From: an uncultured Burkholderiales bacterium
GTDB lineage: Bacteria; Pseudomonadota; Gammaproteobacteria; Burkholderiales; Burkholderiaceae
Assembly (NCBI GenBank): GCA_903845315.1
Contig: CAIMWY010000298.1
Coordinates: forward strand, 1-28,178
DNA length: 28,178 nt
Direction of reading: 5' to 3'
Shown here: piece by piece, positions 7,663 through 15,945 of the stretch
How positions within the stretch are numbered: the stretch's first letter is position 1
How the letters are laid out: each line of letters begins with the position of its first letter
Notes under the pieces: generated by a model
The model's input: only the letters and a program-made list of their open reading frames with translations
Told to the model about the DNA's origin: nothing
Databases searched by the model: none
Position numbers and translations under genes: made by a program

Positions 7663-9375
7663 TCAATGGGTACGACGCACTTGGGCCGCAGCGTGTTTTG
7701 CAACACGATAGCCGAAAGTCAAAGCTGGCCCTAGGGTTGTACCAGGCCCTGGATATGTGCCCTCCATGATGGAGTTCATATCGTTGCCAACCGCATACAA
7801 ACCCATCAAGGCTTGGCCTTGCGCGTCCAGCACCTGGCCATACACATTGGTCAGCAGTCCAGTGCTGGTCCCAATTTCTGCTGGCCACACGGCCACCGCA
7901 ATAAACGGTCCGTTTTCAATTGGGCGTAGGCAAGGGTTGGGTTGTTGGGTGGCGTCACCATTGAAGCGGTTGAGCTCGCTGTCACCCTTGCCAAAGTCTA
8001 AGTCGCGCCCATTGCGTGCCATTTGGTTGTAGCGCTCGAGGGTGGCGTGCAACGCCAACGGATCGATCGACAGCTTCGCCGCCAAGGCCTTCAACGTTGG
8101 CGCCATCAGCAAATAACCTGAGGCCTCAAATGAACTTAAATCTATGCTGCCCGGATACACCGCACCCAAGCCATAGCGTGCGACAAACGACTTTTCACAC
8201 ACAAGGTAGGCCGGCATCGTAGGCACCTGTTGGTGCGACGCAAACATGGCCTGCACAAAGTCATGGTAAGAGTCCGCTTCGTTGACAAAGCGTTGCCCGG
8301 CTGAATTGACCGCGATCAAACCAGGCTTTGCGCGGTCAAGCGAGAGGTGCGGGTAAAGCCCCTGACTGCCATCGCTTCGGTGAGTCACAGACACCGGGGT
8401 CCAAAAAGCCCCCGATCCTTCGCTTTGCGAGGCCATATGACCGCCCGCGGTCAAACCCAGAGCAAGGCCATCACCTGTGTTGGCTGCACAGGCCAAGGTG
8501 TAAGAGGGGGTGGGCTTGGGCATGAATTGAGCACGCATCTCGGCGTTATGACCATACCCGCCTGTCGCGATCACCAGACCGTACCGACTTCGAATGCGTA
8601 TCAACTGCCCCGCGTGCCGCACCACAACACCCACCACACGTGCATCCTCTCGGACCACCGATTGCACGACGGCATCGAACAATATCGGAACTTGTTCTTG
8701 CTTGAGGCTGTAAAACAAACGCGCCACCAAGGCGTTGCCCATCACGATCCGAGTGCCACGCGAAAAACGCAAGCGGTCAATCAGATAACGTGCAAACAAT
8801 CTGCCTGCGTACACAAAATTGCCCAGCGTTTTGAATCTGTGGATCAAACGCGGGATGTCGTCCTTCCCGGCCATCATGCCGCCGAGCACCATGAACTCAG
8901 GAATCGGTGGTCGGACCCGCTCAAAATCTGCGCCCAACAGCCGACCGTCAAAGGTGACTGGGGCCAAAGCCCGCCCGGTGACAGCGGCCCCTTCAAGGCT
9001 GCGGTAATCGGGGTGGCGGCCACTGGGTACAAACTGAACGGCGGTCTTGGCGTGCAAATAGTCAACCACCTCAGGCCCGGTGGACAGATACGCCGCCCGC
9101 AAACCGTTGGCATCGGGCGCGCCAATCAGGTGGTCCATGTAGGTGGCGGCAGCTTGGGCGCTGTCGGGAAAACCAGCCTCTGCACTTTGACGATTGCCAG
9201 GGATCCAAATGGTGCCCGCCGAGGTGGCCGTTGTCCCACCGACGTGCTGCGACTTTTCCAACAGCAGCGGCTTCAGACCTTCTAGGGCGGCCACCAAGGC
9301 TGTGGTCATGCCAGCAGCACCTGCGCCCATGACCACCAGGTCAGCCTCCTGATCCCATTCAGAATTGTTCGACAT
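7663..9375 (-). CDS. FAD-dependent dehydrogenase, 3-ketosteroid-delta1-dehydrogenase-like (copy 1)
   Basis: This 570-residue flavoprotein of the fumarate-reductase/KstD superfamily has the length of KstD enzymes. FAD-binding motifs are GAGAAG (17-22), EK (40-41) and GGTTATSAGTIWIPGN (46-61); the C-terminal flavin segment starts at GLYAVGN (525-531). YPGPG (541-545) carries a Tyr and a Gly four residues apart, as Tyr487 and Gly491 do in the Rhodococcus KSTD1 active site, where they bind the ketone. The likely reaction is alpha,beta-desaturation of a cyclic ketone. It resembles the flavoprotein at 15942-17663 (shared GQRF.NE..SYHD and ANTGDG motifs). A GGAGG site lies 6 bases before the start. 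No steroid genes surround it, so the natural substrate is probably not a steroid. Confidence 0.85.
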   Translation of the reverse strand: MSNNSEWDQEADLVVMGAGAAGMTTALVAALEGLKPLLLEKSQHVGGTTATSAGTIWIPGNRQSAEAGFPDSAQAAATYMDHLIGAPDANGLRAAYLSTGPEVVDYLHAKTAVQFVPSGRHPDYRSLEGAAVTGRALAPVTFDGRLLGADFERVRPPIPEFMVLGGMMAGKDDIPRLIHRFKTLGNFVYAGRLFARYLIDRLRFSRGTRIVMGNALVARLFYSLKQEQVPILFDAVVQSVVREDARVVGVVVRHAGQLIRIRSRYGLVIATGGYGHNAEMRAQFMPKPTPSYTLACAANTGDGLALGLTAGGHMASQSEGSGAFWTPVSVTHRSDGSQGLYPHLSLDRAKPGLIAVNSAGQRFVNEADSYHDFVQAMFASHQQVPTMPAYLVCEKSFVARYGLGAVYPGSIDLSSFEASGYLLMAPTLKALAAKLSIDPLALHATLERYNQMARNGRDLDFGKGDSELNRFNGDATQQPNPCLRPIENGPFIAVAVWPAEIGTSTGLLTNVYGQVLDAQGQALMGLYAVGNDMNSIMEGTYPGPGTTLGPALTFGYRVAKHAAAQVRRTH

Positions 9376-9408
9376 GGCAACCCTCCATTTTGTGATGTGT
9401 TGAAAGCA

Positions 9409-10830
9409 TCAAGTACCTCGCTGCGCGAGCTCGGTCACGATGGCCTCGCCCGCCAGCATGCCAAACACAGCCGACTTGGACAGCCCACCCGAATAGCCTG
9501 CAGCCTCGCCACCACCCTCCAAGCCACCGGTACACGCACCGGCGGCAAACAAGCCTGGAATCACCTGTGCTTGCGAGTCAAGCACATGGCCTTGTGCATC
9601 GGTGGCAATGCCGCCCATGGTGTAGGTGATGCCTGCACAGGCCTCGACGGCATGAAACGGTCCATGGCGCACCGGCCAAGCTTTGTAAGGGGTGGCCGTG
9701 CGAGGGGGCTGATTGCCCGCCATGCCGTTCTCCACCATGGCGTTGTAATGCGCAACGGTCTCTAAGAAGGCCGGTGGTAAAGCGAGTTTGGCAGCCAGTT
9801 CTTGCAGCGTAGGTGCGCTGATCACATCTCCGCCGGCGCTCAGCAGGTAGGGATTCGCAGGCAGCAACCAATCACGCCCCGGGCCATTCCAAATTGCATC
9901 GTCAAAAATGATCACCGCAGACAAAGGGTCCGGCAAGCGGGCGATGGCGTTGGTCACCGCGACTCCGCCCAAGCCTTCGTCACAGAATCGCTGACCCGCG
10001 CCGTCCACGACCAAGCCTGCAGTGGCCAAAGAGTCCAACACGGGGTAGGGCCATAAAGCGCCATCGGTCATCGCGCGGCGATGTTGTATGTGTCCATAAA
10101 AACGATCCGTGCCAACCAACTTGGCGCCAACAGCCTCCGCCATCAATAACCCCGCACCCTGTCCTGTTTGAGCGTTGCGCTGAAGCAAACGCTCAGGATG
10201 CGCCGTGATGAAGCGCCGCAACAAATCAGGGTTGGCCTGGAAACCACCATCGGCCATCACCACCGCACGCGCACTGATATTTTTCAACGCACCGTTTTCG
10301 TCGCCCACACGCACGCCTACGCATCGGCCATCTTTCATCGCAAGCTGAGCCACTTCCACGCCGCGAACGATCTGGCCGCCTTTGGACTGGAGCCTTTCTT
10401 CCAGGGTGCGCAGCATGACATCGCCGGCACGACCGCGCCAGTTCAACCCGGTCTGCCGAACCCCAGGGGGTGACAAAGAATTGCGTCTGAGTCCGTCCGG
10501 GCCTGCCTGAATGAATCGAACTCCGAGCGAGGACAGCCACCGCAAAGTGCGCCGCGCGTTGAGCGTCAATGCGCTTGCGAGTTCTTCGTCGGTGGTGCCA
10601 CGGGTGGCATGCACTAAATTCGCTCTGACCCAGTCGGGCTCACCCGCCATGTCTTCCATGGCGATGTGAAATAGCCCACCGGTATAGCGACTGTTGCAAA
10701 GATAGAGCTCATCGGCGCTTTTTTCCAGCACGCTCACCTTGCAACCCGCTTCTGCCACTTTATTTGCAACAGCCAGGCCGGCAAGGCCCGCACCGATCAC
10801 GATCACATCGTTGGAGTGGGTCTGCAACAT
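9409..10830 (-). CDS. FAD-dependent oxidoreductase, fumarate-reductase/tricarballylate-dehydrogenase-like
   Basis: This 473-residue flavoprotein has GAGLAG (13-18), VLEKS (35-39), YTGGLFHIAMED (49-60) in place of the KstD GGTTA-S-G segment, a mid-protein ADGGFQANPDLLRR, and a C-terminal GLFAAGACTGGLEGGGEAAG. It is about 100 residues shorter than the two KstD-like copies and lacks the C-terminal Tyr-x3-Gly pair. It therefore probably desaturates or reduces a different intermediate, perhaps a carboxylate. It lies between the small membrane-protein gene (18 bases upstream) and KstD-like copy 1 (33 bases downstream), all in one direction. The exact reaction cannot be assigned. Confidence 0.82.
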   Translation of the reverse strand: MLQTHSNDVIVIGAGLAGLAVANKVAEAGCKVSVLEKSADELYLCNSRYTGGLFHIAMEDMAGEPDWVRANLVHATRGTTDEELASALTLNARRTLRWLSSLGVRFIQAGPDGLRRNSLSPPGVRQTGLNWRGRAGDVMLRTLEERLQSKGGQIVRGVEVAQLAMKDGRCVGVRVGDENGALKNISARAVVMADGGFQANPDLLRRFITAHPERLLQRNAQTGQGAGLLMAEAVGAKLVGTDRFYGHIQHRRAMTDGALWPYPVLDSLATAGLVVDGAGQRFCDEGLGGVAVTNAIARLPDPLSAVIIFDDAIWNGPGRDWLLPANPYLLSAGGDVISAPTLQELAAKLALPPAFLETVAHYNAMVENGMAGNQPPRTATPYKAWPVRHGPFHAVEACAGITYTMGGIATDAQGHVLDSQAQVIPGLFAAGACTGGLEGGGEAAGYSGGLSKSAVFGMLAGEAIVTELAQRGT

Positions 10831-10848
10831 ATATCCGTCCTCATTCGC

Positions 10849-11091
10849 TCAATATTTAGGAATCAAGGTGTCAGCAATGATCTGCAACACCTCGACATAG
10901 CTCCACAGTACGACCCACAACATTGTGGCGACGAACACGCCCAACGGGATCAACCACAGCATCTGCTGGTCAAGCCCCCACCCCACCACGGCCAGCCCAA
11001 AGGCGGCAGAAACCGCGGTGGCCAAGGGCTTGCCATGTGCCACCAAAAATAAAACAACGGGGTAAGTCTTGGACTGAAATTCTTGGAACAT
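10849..11091 (-). CDS. Small two-helix membrane protein, unknown function
   Basis: This 80-residue protein, set between two flavoprotein genes, is not recognised. It has two strongly hydrophobic stretches, about 23-40 and 44-67, joined by a short polar turn (DQQ), with a basic Lys8 and Lys21 at the N-terminal side. That pattern suggests a hairpin in the inner membrane. I place the start at the ATG; an in-frame TTG at 11133 would add 14 residues and shorten the gap to the upstream gene to 15 bases, and neither start has a strong ribosome site. It could anchor a flavoprotein or pass its electrons to the quinone pool, which is speculation from position. The high hydrophobicity and the operon spacing argue that it is real. 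Confidence 0.65.
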   Translation of the reverse strand: MFQEFQSKTYPVVLFLVAHGKPLATAVSAAFGLAVVGWGLDQQMLWLIPLGVFVATMLWVVLWSYVEVLQIIADTLIPKY

Positions 11092-11148
11092 ACAGCTCAA
11101 ATTCGATGGTGAAAGAAGCAACAAAAAGGACAACGCGGCAAGTCTTGG

Positions 11149-12663
11149 TCAGTGCGCCTTGGCGCGTTCGCCGGCGAATCGCCCAGCACGACGACCTGAG
11201 GTCATGGCCCAACCAATGTGGTGACCATGGCCGGCCAAAATCGTACCGCCCTGTCCCGCCGAGCCCACGGCATATAACCCGTCGACTGGCTGCCCATCTT
11301 GTGTCAAGACCTCATGTCGGGAGCTCACAGCCAACCCCCCTTCGGTGAACACAATCCAACTCATGACAGGACCGAGCGCATAAAAAGGGCCTTGACTCAA
11401 TGGCGGGCAGCGGGCCTGGCTTGCCCCAGCCAAGGCTGAATTGTGGGCGGCCACGGCCTCAGACAAATGCTTGGACGGCACCCCCATCTTGACCGCCAAT
11501 GCGGCCAAGTCTGGCGCTTGATGAAACAGATCTGGACGGGTTCTGCGGTAATCGCTCAGGTAGGCATAGCCCACTCCGGGTGCCGTTGACACAAAATGGG
11601 GCCACTGCTCAAACATGTGCGCCACCCGGTGGTCGAACACAAAAAAAGCTTCTTTGTTAGGTTGATGCGGCACGGCCAACTCTGGTCGCGACAACTCATC
11701 ACAAAAGCGTTGGCCATCGTGGTTGATCAAAATGGCCCCAGCCTTGAGCAAGGACGGCTCCGGTGCCAAAGACGAGGTCATGAAGCGCGTAACCATGGGG
11801 CGAAACAGCCACATGGGCAAGTGTGATAAAGCAAATTGCATCGGTTTGGTCAACCACCGATCGGGGGGCAAACGACGCAACCAATTGTCAACGGCCGGCG
11901 ATTTGAAGCGCATGCTCGGGCCCCACATGACATCGGCATTCTTGATCCACCCACCCACGTCTTGCGCCAGCATGTGCCCATCTCCCATGCTGGCCGGATT
12001 GACTGCATCCACATGCGCAGCGTGCGGCACATGGGCCTTTTTGAGCGAGGCCGAAGCGCTGAAATCGCCACTGGCCAAAATCACCCCACCACGGGCGATG
12101 AACTCACACGGTCCGTCTCCCACATCGGCCACAACGCCCGTCACGCCATTGACCGTATGCATCAAACGCTGCACCTTCGTCTGCAGTCGAATGACGACGC
12201 CTAGACGACGGCACTCTTTCTCTAAAAAGTAGGCATAGGCCCGCGAGTTGGGCAACACAATGTGCATACGGGGTTTTTGATGCGGCGGCTCAGGCAAGGG
12301 GCCATGAAAGCACAGGCCTATTTGGGTCAGCCATTCCAATGTTTCTGGCACGTTGTCCACCAGCACACGGCGCAGTTCTAAATTTTCTTTCGTCGTCATC
12401 TCAGGCGAGAGAAACAAGGACATGTCGTCAAAGTGCTCATCCGGCGAGTCGCAGACGCCTTTGGCCTTTTGAAGTTGGGTTCCGGCTGCCGTGATGGAGC
12501 CCACGGACAGGCGGGTTGTACCCCCAAGAATAGGGGTTTTTTCAAGAAGCAAGACGGTGGCCCCGGTCTGCGCTGCTGCAATAGCAGCAGCCATGCCAGA
12601 ACCACCCCCGCCTAAAACCACCACATCAAAAGTTTGCTGGGGTGGAGGCTGGATCAAACGCAT
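11149..12663 (-). CDS. FAD-dependent oxidoreductase, KstD/fumarate-reductase superfamily
   Basis: This 504-residue flavoprotein has GGGGSG (18-23), LLLEKTP (38-44) and GGTTRLSVGSITAAGT (47-62). That segment aligns with the KstD GGTTA-S-G segment but with Arg and Val changes. The C-terminal flavin segment GLYAVGSAGQGGTILAGHGHHIG lacks the Tyr-x3-Gly pair of KstD enzymes and instead carries GHGHH. It probably acts on a different ring intermediate from the two KstD-like copies. It follows the substrate-binding protein gene by 18 bases and has an AGGGA site before the start, so it is the second gene of the minus operon. Substrate unknown. Confidence 0.82.
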   Translation of the reverse strand: MRLIQPPPQQTFDVVVLGGGGSGMAAAIAAAQTGATVLLLEKTPILGGTTRLSVGSITAAGTQLQKAKGVCDSPDEHFDDMSLFLSPEMTTKENLELRRVLVDNVPETLEWLTQIGLCFHGPLPEPPHQKPRMHIVLPNSRAYAYFLEKECRRLGVVIRLQTKVQRLMHTVNGVTGVVADVGDGPCEFIARGGVILASGDFSASASLKKAHVPHAAHVDAVNPASMGDGHMLAQDVGGWIKNADVMWGPSMRFKSPAVDNWLRRLPPDRWLTKPMQFALSHLPMWLFRPMVTRFMTSSLAPEPSLLKAGAILINHDGQRFCDELSRPELAVPHQPNKEAFFVFDHRVAHMFEQWPHFVSTAPGVGYAYLSDYRRTRPDLFHQAPDLAALAVKMGVPSKHLSEAVAAHNSALAGASQARCPPLSQGPFYALGPVMSWIVFTEGGLAVSSRHEVLTQDGQPVDGLYAVGSAGQGGTILAGHGHHIGWAMTSGRRAGRFAGERAKAH

Positions 12664-12681
12664 GCGTGTCCCTCGTCCACG

Positions 12682-13872
12682 TCACATCTTGCACAGCGAC
12701 GAAGGCGGCGGCGTGAGCGAAGCTGGATACGACTGCTCAATCACGGGACGCAACACGCCATCGACCATCTTCACACGCCCCACGTAGTTGGGCAGCACCA
12801 ATTGGTTGTCGGCTGCTCGCATGGTGACTCTGCCGTAGACCGTGTCAATTTGAGCCCCGCGCAAGGCTTTGCTGACATCTTCAGGCTTGACGCTCTTGGC
12901 CAATCGAACCCCTTCGAACATCACCTGGGCACCGTTGTAGGCCTGCCCCTCAGTGTCTGAGGGCAATCGGTTGAATTTGACTTTCCATGCAGCAGAAAAT
13001 TCCTTGCTGCGTGGGGTGTCCAAGTCAGGCGTGTATCCAGTATTGCCGGGCGTGCCTTCTAAAACTTTGCCAGAGCCATTCACAATGAAGTTAGAAATCA
13101 AGGCATGACCAATCAATGGCGTCTGGGGCACCAAGTTAAATTCTTGCGCCTGTTTGACAAAAGCAATCGCATCGCGCCCTACTTCGGCCACCCAAATCGC
13201 ATCGACGTTGGCAGCTTTGAGCTGTGCAATATACGGTGCAAAGTCTTTTGTTCCCAATGGAACAAACAGACTGAGGGGAACTTTTTTACCTTGGGCTTCG
13301 ACCGCCCGTTTGAACGACTCGCCCGAATCACGTCCCCACACATAATCCGCTGCGATAACTGCAAAGGTGTTGCCCTTGATCGACTTGGCCCATTCATTGA
13401 TCATGGCGATGTCCATGGCATCAGAATGGTTGGTTCTGAAACTACGTGGCTTACACGTGTCCCCGGTGAGTTTGTCAGACTTGCTGGCCACAATAAAAAA
13501 CGCCGCGTCCCAGCGGTCTAAGTTTTGTGCAATCGCCAACGAAATCGAGGAAGGAATAGAACCGATCAGCAATTTGTAGCCATCGCGCGCCAGCTTTTCA
13601 GCAGCTCGCCGTCCCGCCTCTGGCGTGCCCTCGTCGTCACCTTCCGAGACCTCCACTTTGCGGCCGTCCACACCGCCCTTGGCATTGGCCTCATCGATGG
13701 CAAAACGCACCGCTCGAAATACCTCTTCCCCCATTTCGGCCCAGACACCGGTTTTGGTGGATACCAGGCCTACCTTGACAGGCTCTTTGCTTTGAGCCAT
13801 CGCACCCACAGGGGCGACTGCCAAAAGCAACGCGGTTGCCATACTTAGTGATGTGACTTTGTGTTTGATCAT
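12682..13872 (-). CDS. ABC transporter periplasmic substrate-binding protein, LivK/HAAT type (copy 1)
   Basis: This is a 396-residue exported type I binding protein. The signal peptide has basic residues at 3-6, a hydrophobic core (about 8-22), and probable cleavage after AMA at 26. The mature part begins KEPVKVGLVS and has the usual two-lobe layout. It is a close paralogue of the protein encoded at 21339-22529: same length, same cleavage position, and identical runs such as SSISLAIAQNLDRWDAA and TMRAADNQL. Proteins of this family bind amino acids but also many aromatic and alicyclic acids. A strong AGGAGGAG site precedes the ATG. It heads the minus operon, which has no permease or ATPase, so it presumably docks on the LivHMGF complex encoded on the other strand. 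Confidence 0.93.
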   Translation of the reverse strand: MIKHKVTSLSMATALLLAVAPVGAMAQSKEPVKVGLVSTKTGVWAEMGEEVFRAVRFAIDEANAKGGVDGRKVEVSEGDDEGTPEAGRRAAEKLARDGYKLLIGSIPSSISLAIAQNLDRWDAAFFIVASKSDKLTGDTCKPRSFRTNHSDAMDIAMINEWAKSIKGNTFAVIAADYVWGRDSGESFKRAVEAQGKKVPLSLFVPLGTKDFAPYIAQLKAANVDAIWVAEVGRDAIAFVKQAQEFNLVPQTPLIGHALISNFIVNGSGKVLEGTPGNTGYTPDLDTPRSKEFSAAWKVKFNRLPSDTEGQAYNGAQVMFEGVRLAKSVKPEDVSKALRGAQIDTVYGRVTMRAADNQLVLPNYVGRVKMVDGVLRPVIEQSYPASLTPPPSSLCKM

Positions 13873-13986
13873 TCCATCTCCTCCTCGTTATTTGACGCCC
13901 GAGATCCGAGCTATTTCTGCCATCCAAAAGTCTTTGCTGAGCAGCCAAGGACCTTCAGTTTTTGCAGTATCCGGCGAGAACCATGC

Positions 13987-14032
13987 AATGAGAGATGAAA
14001 TAAACATCTCATTCATATCCATATCGATATGA
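13987..14032. promoter_or_regulatory. Cluster of inverted repeats upstream of the minus operon
   Basis: The 221-base gap between the AraC gene and the binding-protein gene holds nested symmetry. GAGATG-7-CATCTC lies at 13992-14010, overlapping AATGAG (13987-13992) with CTCATT (14008-14013). TCATATC-6-GATATGA lies at 14013-14032 and contains the perfect 12-bp palindrome CATATCGATATG (14020-14031). The block is AT-rich against GC-rich flanks. It is likely to contain the operator or promoter region for the minus operon. Which protein binds is not known. Confidence 0.5.
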
Positions 14033-14093
14033 CTTACGCATCCAAAGGTGTGCGTGATGCCTGAGGCGGCGCCATATGTCTTAGAACTGGGAT

Positions 14094-14987
14094 TCAAGCC
14101 CGCATCGACAGCAACGCGTTCTTGCGAAACTGCGTCGGACTGGTGCCCGTGTGCTTGCGAAAAAACCGGGTGAAGTAGGCCTCGTCGGTAAAACCCAGCA
14201 AGCTGGCAAGTTGCTTGATGCTGTCAACCGAGTAGACCAATTCGCGCTGGGCCTCGTGCAGGATGCGGGCATTGACCACATCTTGGCTCGACACATTGAG
14301 CACCTCACGACACAAGCGGGTGAGGTGGCCGGAGGTCAGCCCCATCTCATTGGCGTATGACTCAATGGGCCAACGCTGGCGAAAGTTTTCGTCCACCAGC
14401 GCTCTGAAGCGCTCAATTTGTTGGGCTTTGCGAGAGTTGTTGGCCATGGGCGCGGGCTCGAGCACATTGCTCAGGCGCGCCACCTGCACCAGCAATGTCA
14501 TCAGCAACGACATGCCCGCGGCCACTTGCCCCACGGCATGCATACGCCATTCGCGTTCGATGCCATAAAACAAAGGCATGAGGGCTTCCGAATGTCGGCT
14601 TGACTCGTCCAAGGTGAGCACGGCGGGACGGCGCAGCACCGTCATCAACTCGGGCATGAGCACGGCCGCCATCGACTCCAAGGGCTTTTGCGCAGCGGTC
14701 ACCACGGGGCCATCGATGTCTGGCGTGAAGCGAAAGCTATGCACGTTTTGGGCAGGTATCAAGACCACGGCTGGGCGGCTTGTTTGATACCGTGCTTCGT
14801 TGATGGTGATGTCCGCACCCCCTTGTCGCAGGTACAAGATTTGAATAAAACTGTCGTGCGTGTGGGGTCGAATATCGAAGTTGTAAGAGCTAGAACGCAC
14901 AGGGATCCACTCAAACTGAAAGGATCGGCCCCAGCCTTCGGAGCTTTGGTCACCGTACAAATCGTAGTTGGGGATGGATCGCTTCAT
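14094..14987 (-). CDS. AraC-family regulator, PobR-like
   Basis: This 297-residue protein has an N-terminal cupin-like sensing domain with PHTHDSFIQILYL (41-53, His42 and His44) and PAVVLIPAQNVHSFRF (72-87), and a C-terminal pair of helix-turn-helix units (about 190-290) ending in GFTDEAYFTRFFRKHTGTSPTQFRK (265-289), the AraC signature. This layout matches PobR-type activators of 4-hydroxybenzoate and other aromatic-acid genes. It lies between the two catabolic operons: the minus operon begins 221 bases downstream of it, and the plus operon starts 115 bases from its own start. It is the obvious candidate for controlling both. AGGA lies 9 bases before the ATG. Confidence 0.88.
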   Translation of the reverse strand: MKRSIPNYDLYGDQSSEGWGRSFQFEWIPVRSSSYNFDIRPHTHDSFIQILYLRQGGADITINEARYQTSRPAVVLIPAQNVHSFRFTPDIDGPVVTAAQKPLESMAAVLMPELMTVLRRPAVLTLDESSRHSEALMPLFYGIEREWRMHAVGQVAAGMSLLMTLLVQVARLSNVLEPAPMANNSRKAQQIERFRALVDENFRQRWPIESYANEMGLTSGHLTRLCREVLNVSSQDVVNARILHEAQRELVYSVDSIKQLASLLGFTDEAYFTRFFRKHTGTSPTQFRKNALLSMRA

Positions 14988-15102
14988 CAGGGTTAGTCCT
15001 AGTCATCGATGCACGAATTGTCCAGTCAATGGCCTGATTCGTCAAACACGCTCTGGCACCGGCTGATCAAAATCATCAACAACACAAGGCAACGAGGCAG
15101 GC

Positions 15103-15945
15103 ATGATGCGGTCGACAACACACTGGTTAGGTTTGCAAGGACGGGTCTGCGTCGTGACCGGCGCGGCCAGTGGCATTGGGGCTGCCATTGCACATGCCTT
15201 GGCGCATGCAGGCGCGCAAGTGGCCTTGCTAGACCGAGACCTGGAAGGCTGCCAAATGGTGACCCAAGCGCTGAGTGACTTGGGCAGCACCGCCATCGCC
15301 ATCGGCTGCGACACCAGCAGCGAGGCGCAAGTGCAGAGCGCCGCCCAGCGGGTGCAAGACGAATTGGGAGCCTGCTTTGCCTTGATCAACAACGCTGGCT
15401 TGCTGCGCTCGGGCCCCTTGGACGAGGTCAGCTTGGATGACTGGAACCATGTGCTCAATGTCAACCTCACGGGCTACATGCTGTGCGCACGCACCTTTGC
15501 TAAAGCCATGCGCACTGCTGGCACGGGCAGCATTGTCAACATTGCTTCAATTGCTGGGCTCACGCCCCAAACTGGCAGCGGCGCCTACAGCGCCAGCAAA
15601 GCCGGGGTGTTGCTGTTGTCTCGGCAAATGGCGGTGGAGTGGGGCCCGCAAGGCCTGCGCAGCAACGCGATTTGTCCGGGCATGATCCGCACCGCCTTGT
15701 CGGCCAAGTTTTACGAAGAGCCGGGCTTTGAGGCCAAGCGTGCGGCGGTCACCGCCAATCGGCGCGTGGGTGAACCGCAAGACATTGCAGATGTGGCGTT
15801 GTTTTTGGCAAGTCCTCGAGCGGCCTACGTCAACGCCGCCGAATTGGCGGTGGACGGTGGCATGACCTCGATGATGATGGACATGGTGCCCCGTCCAGGC
15901 TTTAACCAAATCTCTGCCAGCCCAAAGGCTGTGGCGCACGCATGA
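15103..15945 (+). CDS. SDR-family oxidoreductase (first gene of the plus-strand operon)
   Basis: This 280-residue classical SDR has TGAASGIG (19-26), Asp44 after the second strand (NAD preferred), NNAG (96-99), Ser149, Tyr162 and Lys166. The C-terminus extends about 20 residues past the usual DGG end with a Met-rich stretch (TSMMMDMVPRPGF). It overlaps the next flavoprotein gene by 4 bases (ATGA), so the two are translationally coupled and probably work in series: alcohol to ketone here, then desaturation. The start has GAGG upstream; a second ATG follows immediately. Substrate not identifiable. Confidence 0.87.
   Translation: MMRSTTHWLGLQGRVCVVTGAASGIGAAIAHALAHAGAQVALLDRDLEGCQMVTQALSDLGSTAIAIGCDTSSEAQVQSAAQRVQDELGACFALINNAGLLRSGPLDEVSLDDWNHVLNVNLTGYMLCARTFAKAMRTAGTGSIVNIASIAGLTPQTGSGAYSASKAGVLLLSRQMAVEWGPQGLRSNAICPGMIRTALSAKFYEEPGFEAKRAAVTANRRVGEPQDIADVALFLASPRAAYVNAAELAVDGGMTSMMMDMVPRPGFNQISASPKAVAHA

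Noticed and set aside
13888..14097. 69-codon open frame on the minus strand between the AraC and binding-protein genes, with a TTG start overlapping the AraC stop.
   Set aside because: There is no ribosome site and no recognisable family, and it runs through the AT-rich dyad cluster that looks regulatory. The coupling to the AraC stop is probably chance.
15013..15042. Inverted repeat ACGAAT-18-ATTCGT between the AraC gene and the plus operon.
   Set aside because: Arms of 6 bp with a long spacer occur often by chance. There is no matching promoter element, so it is not listed as a site despite its good position.
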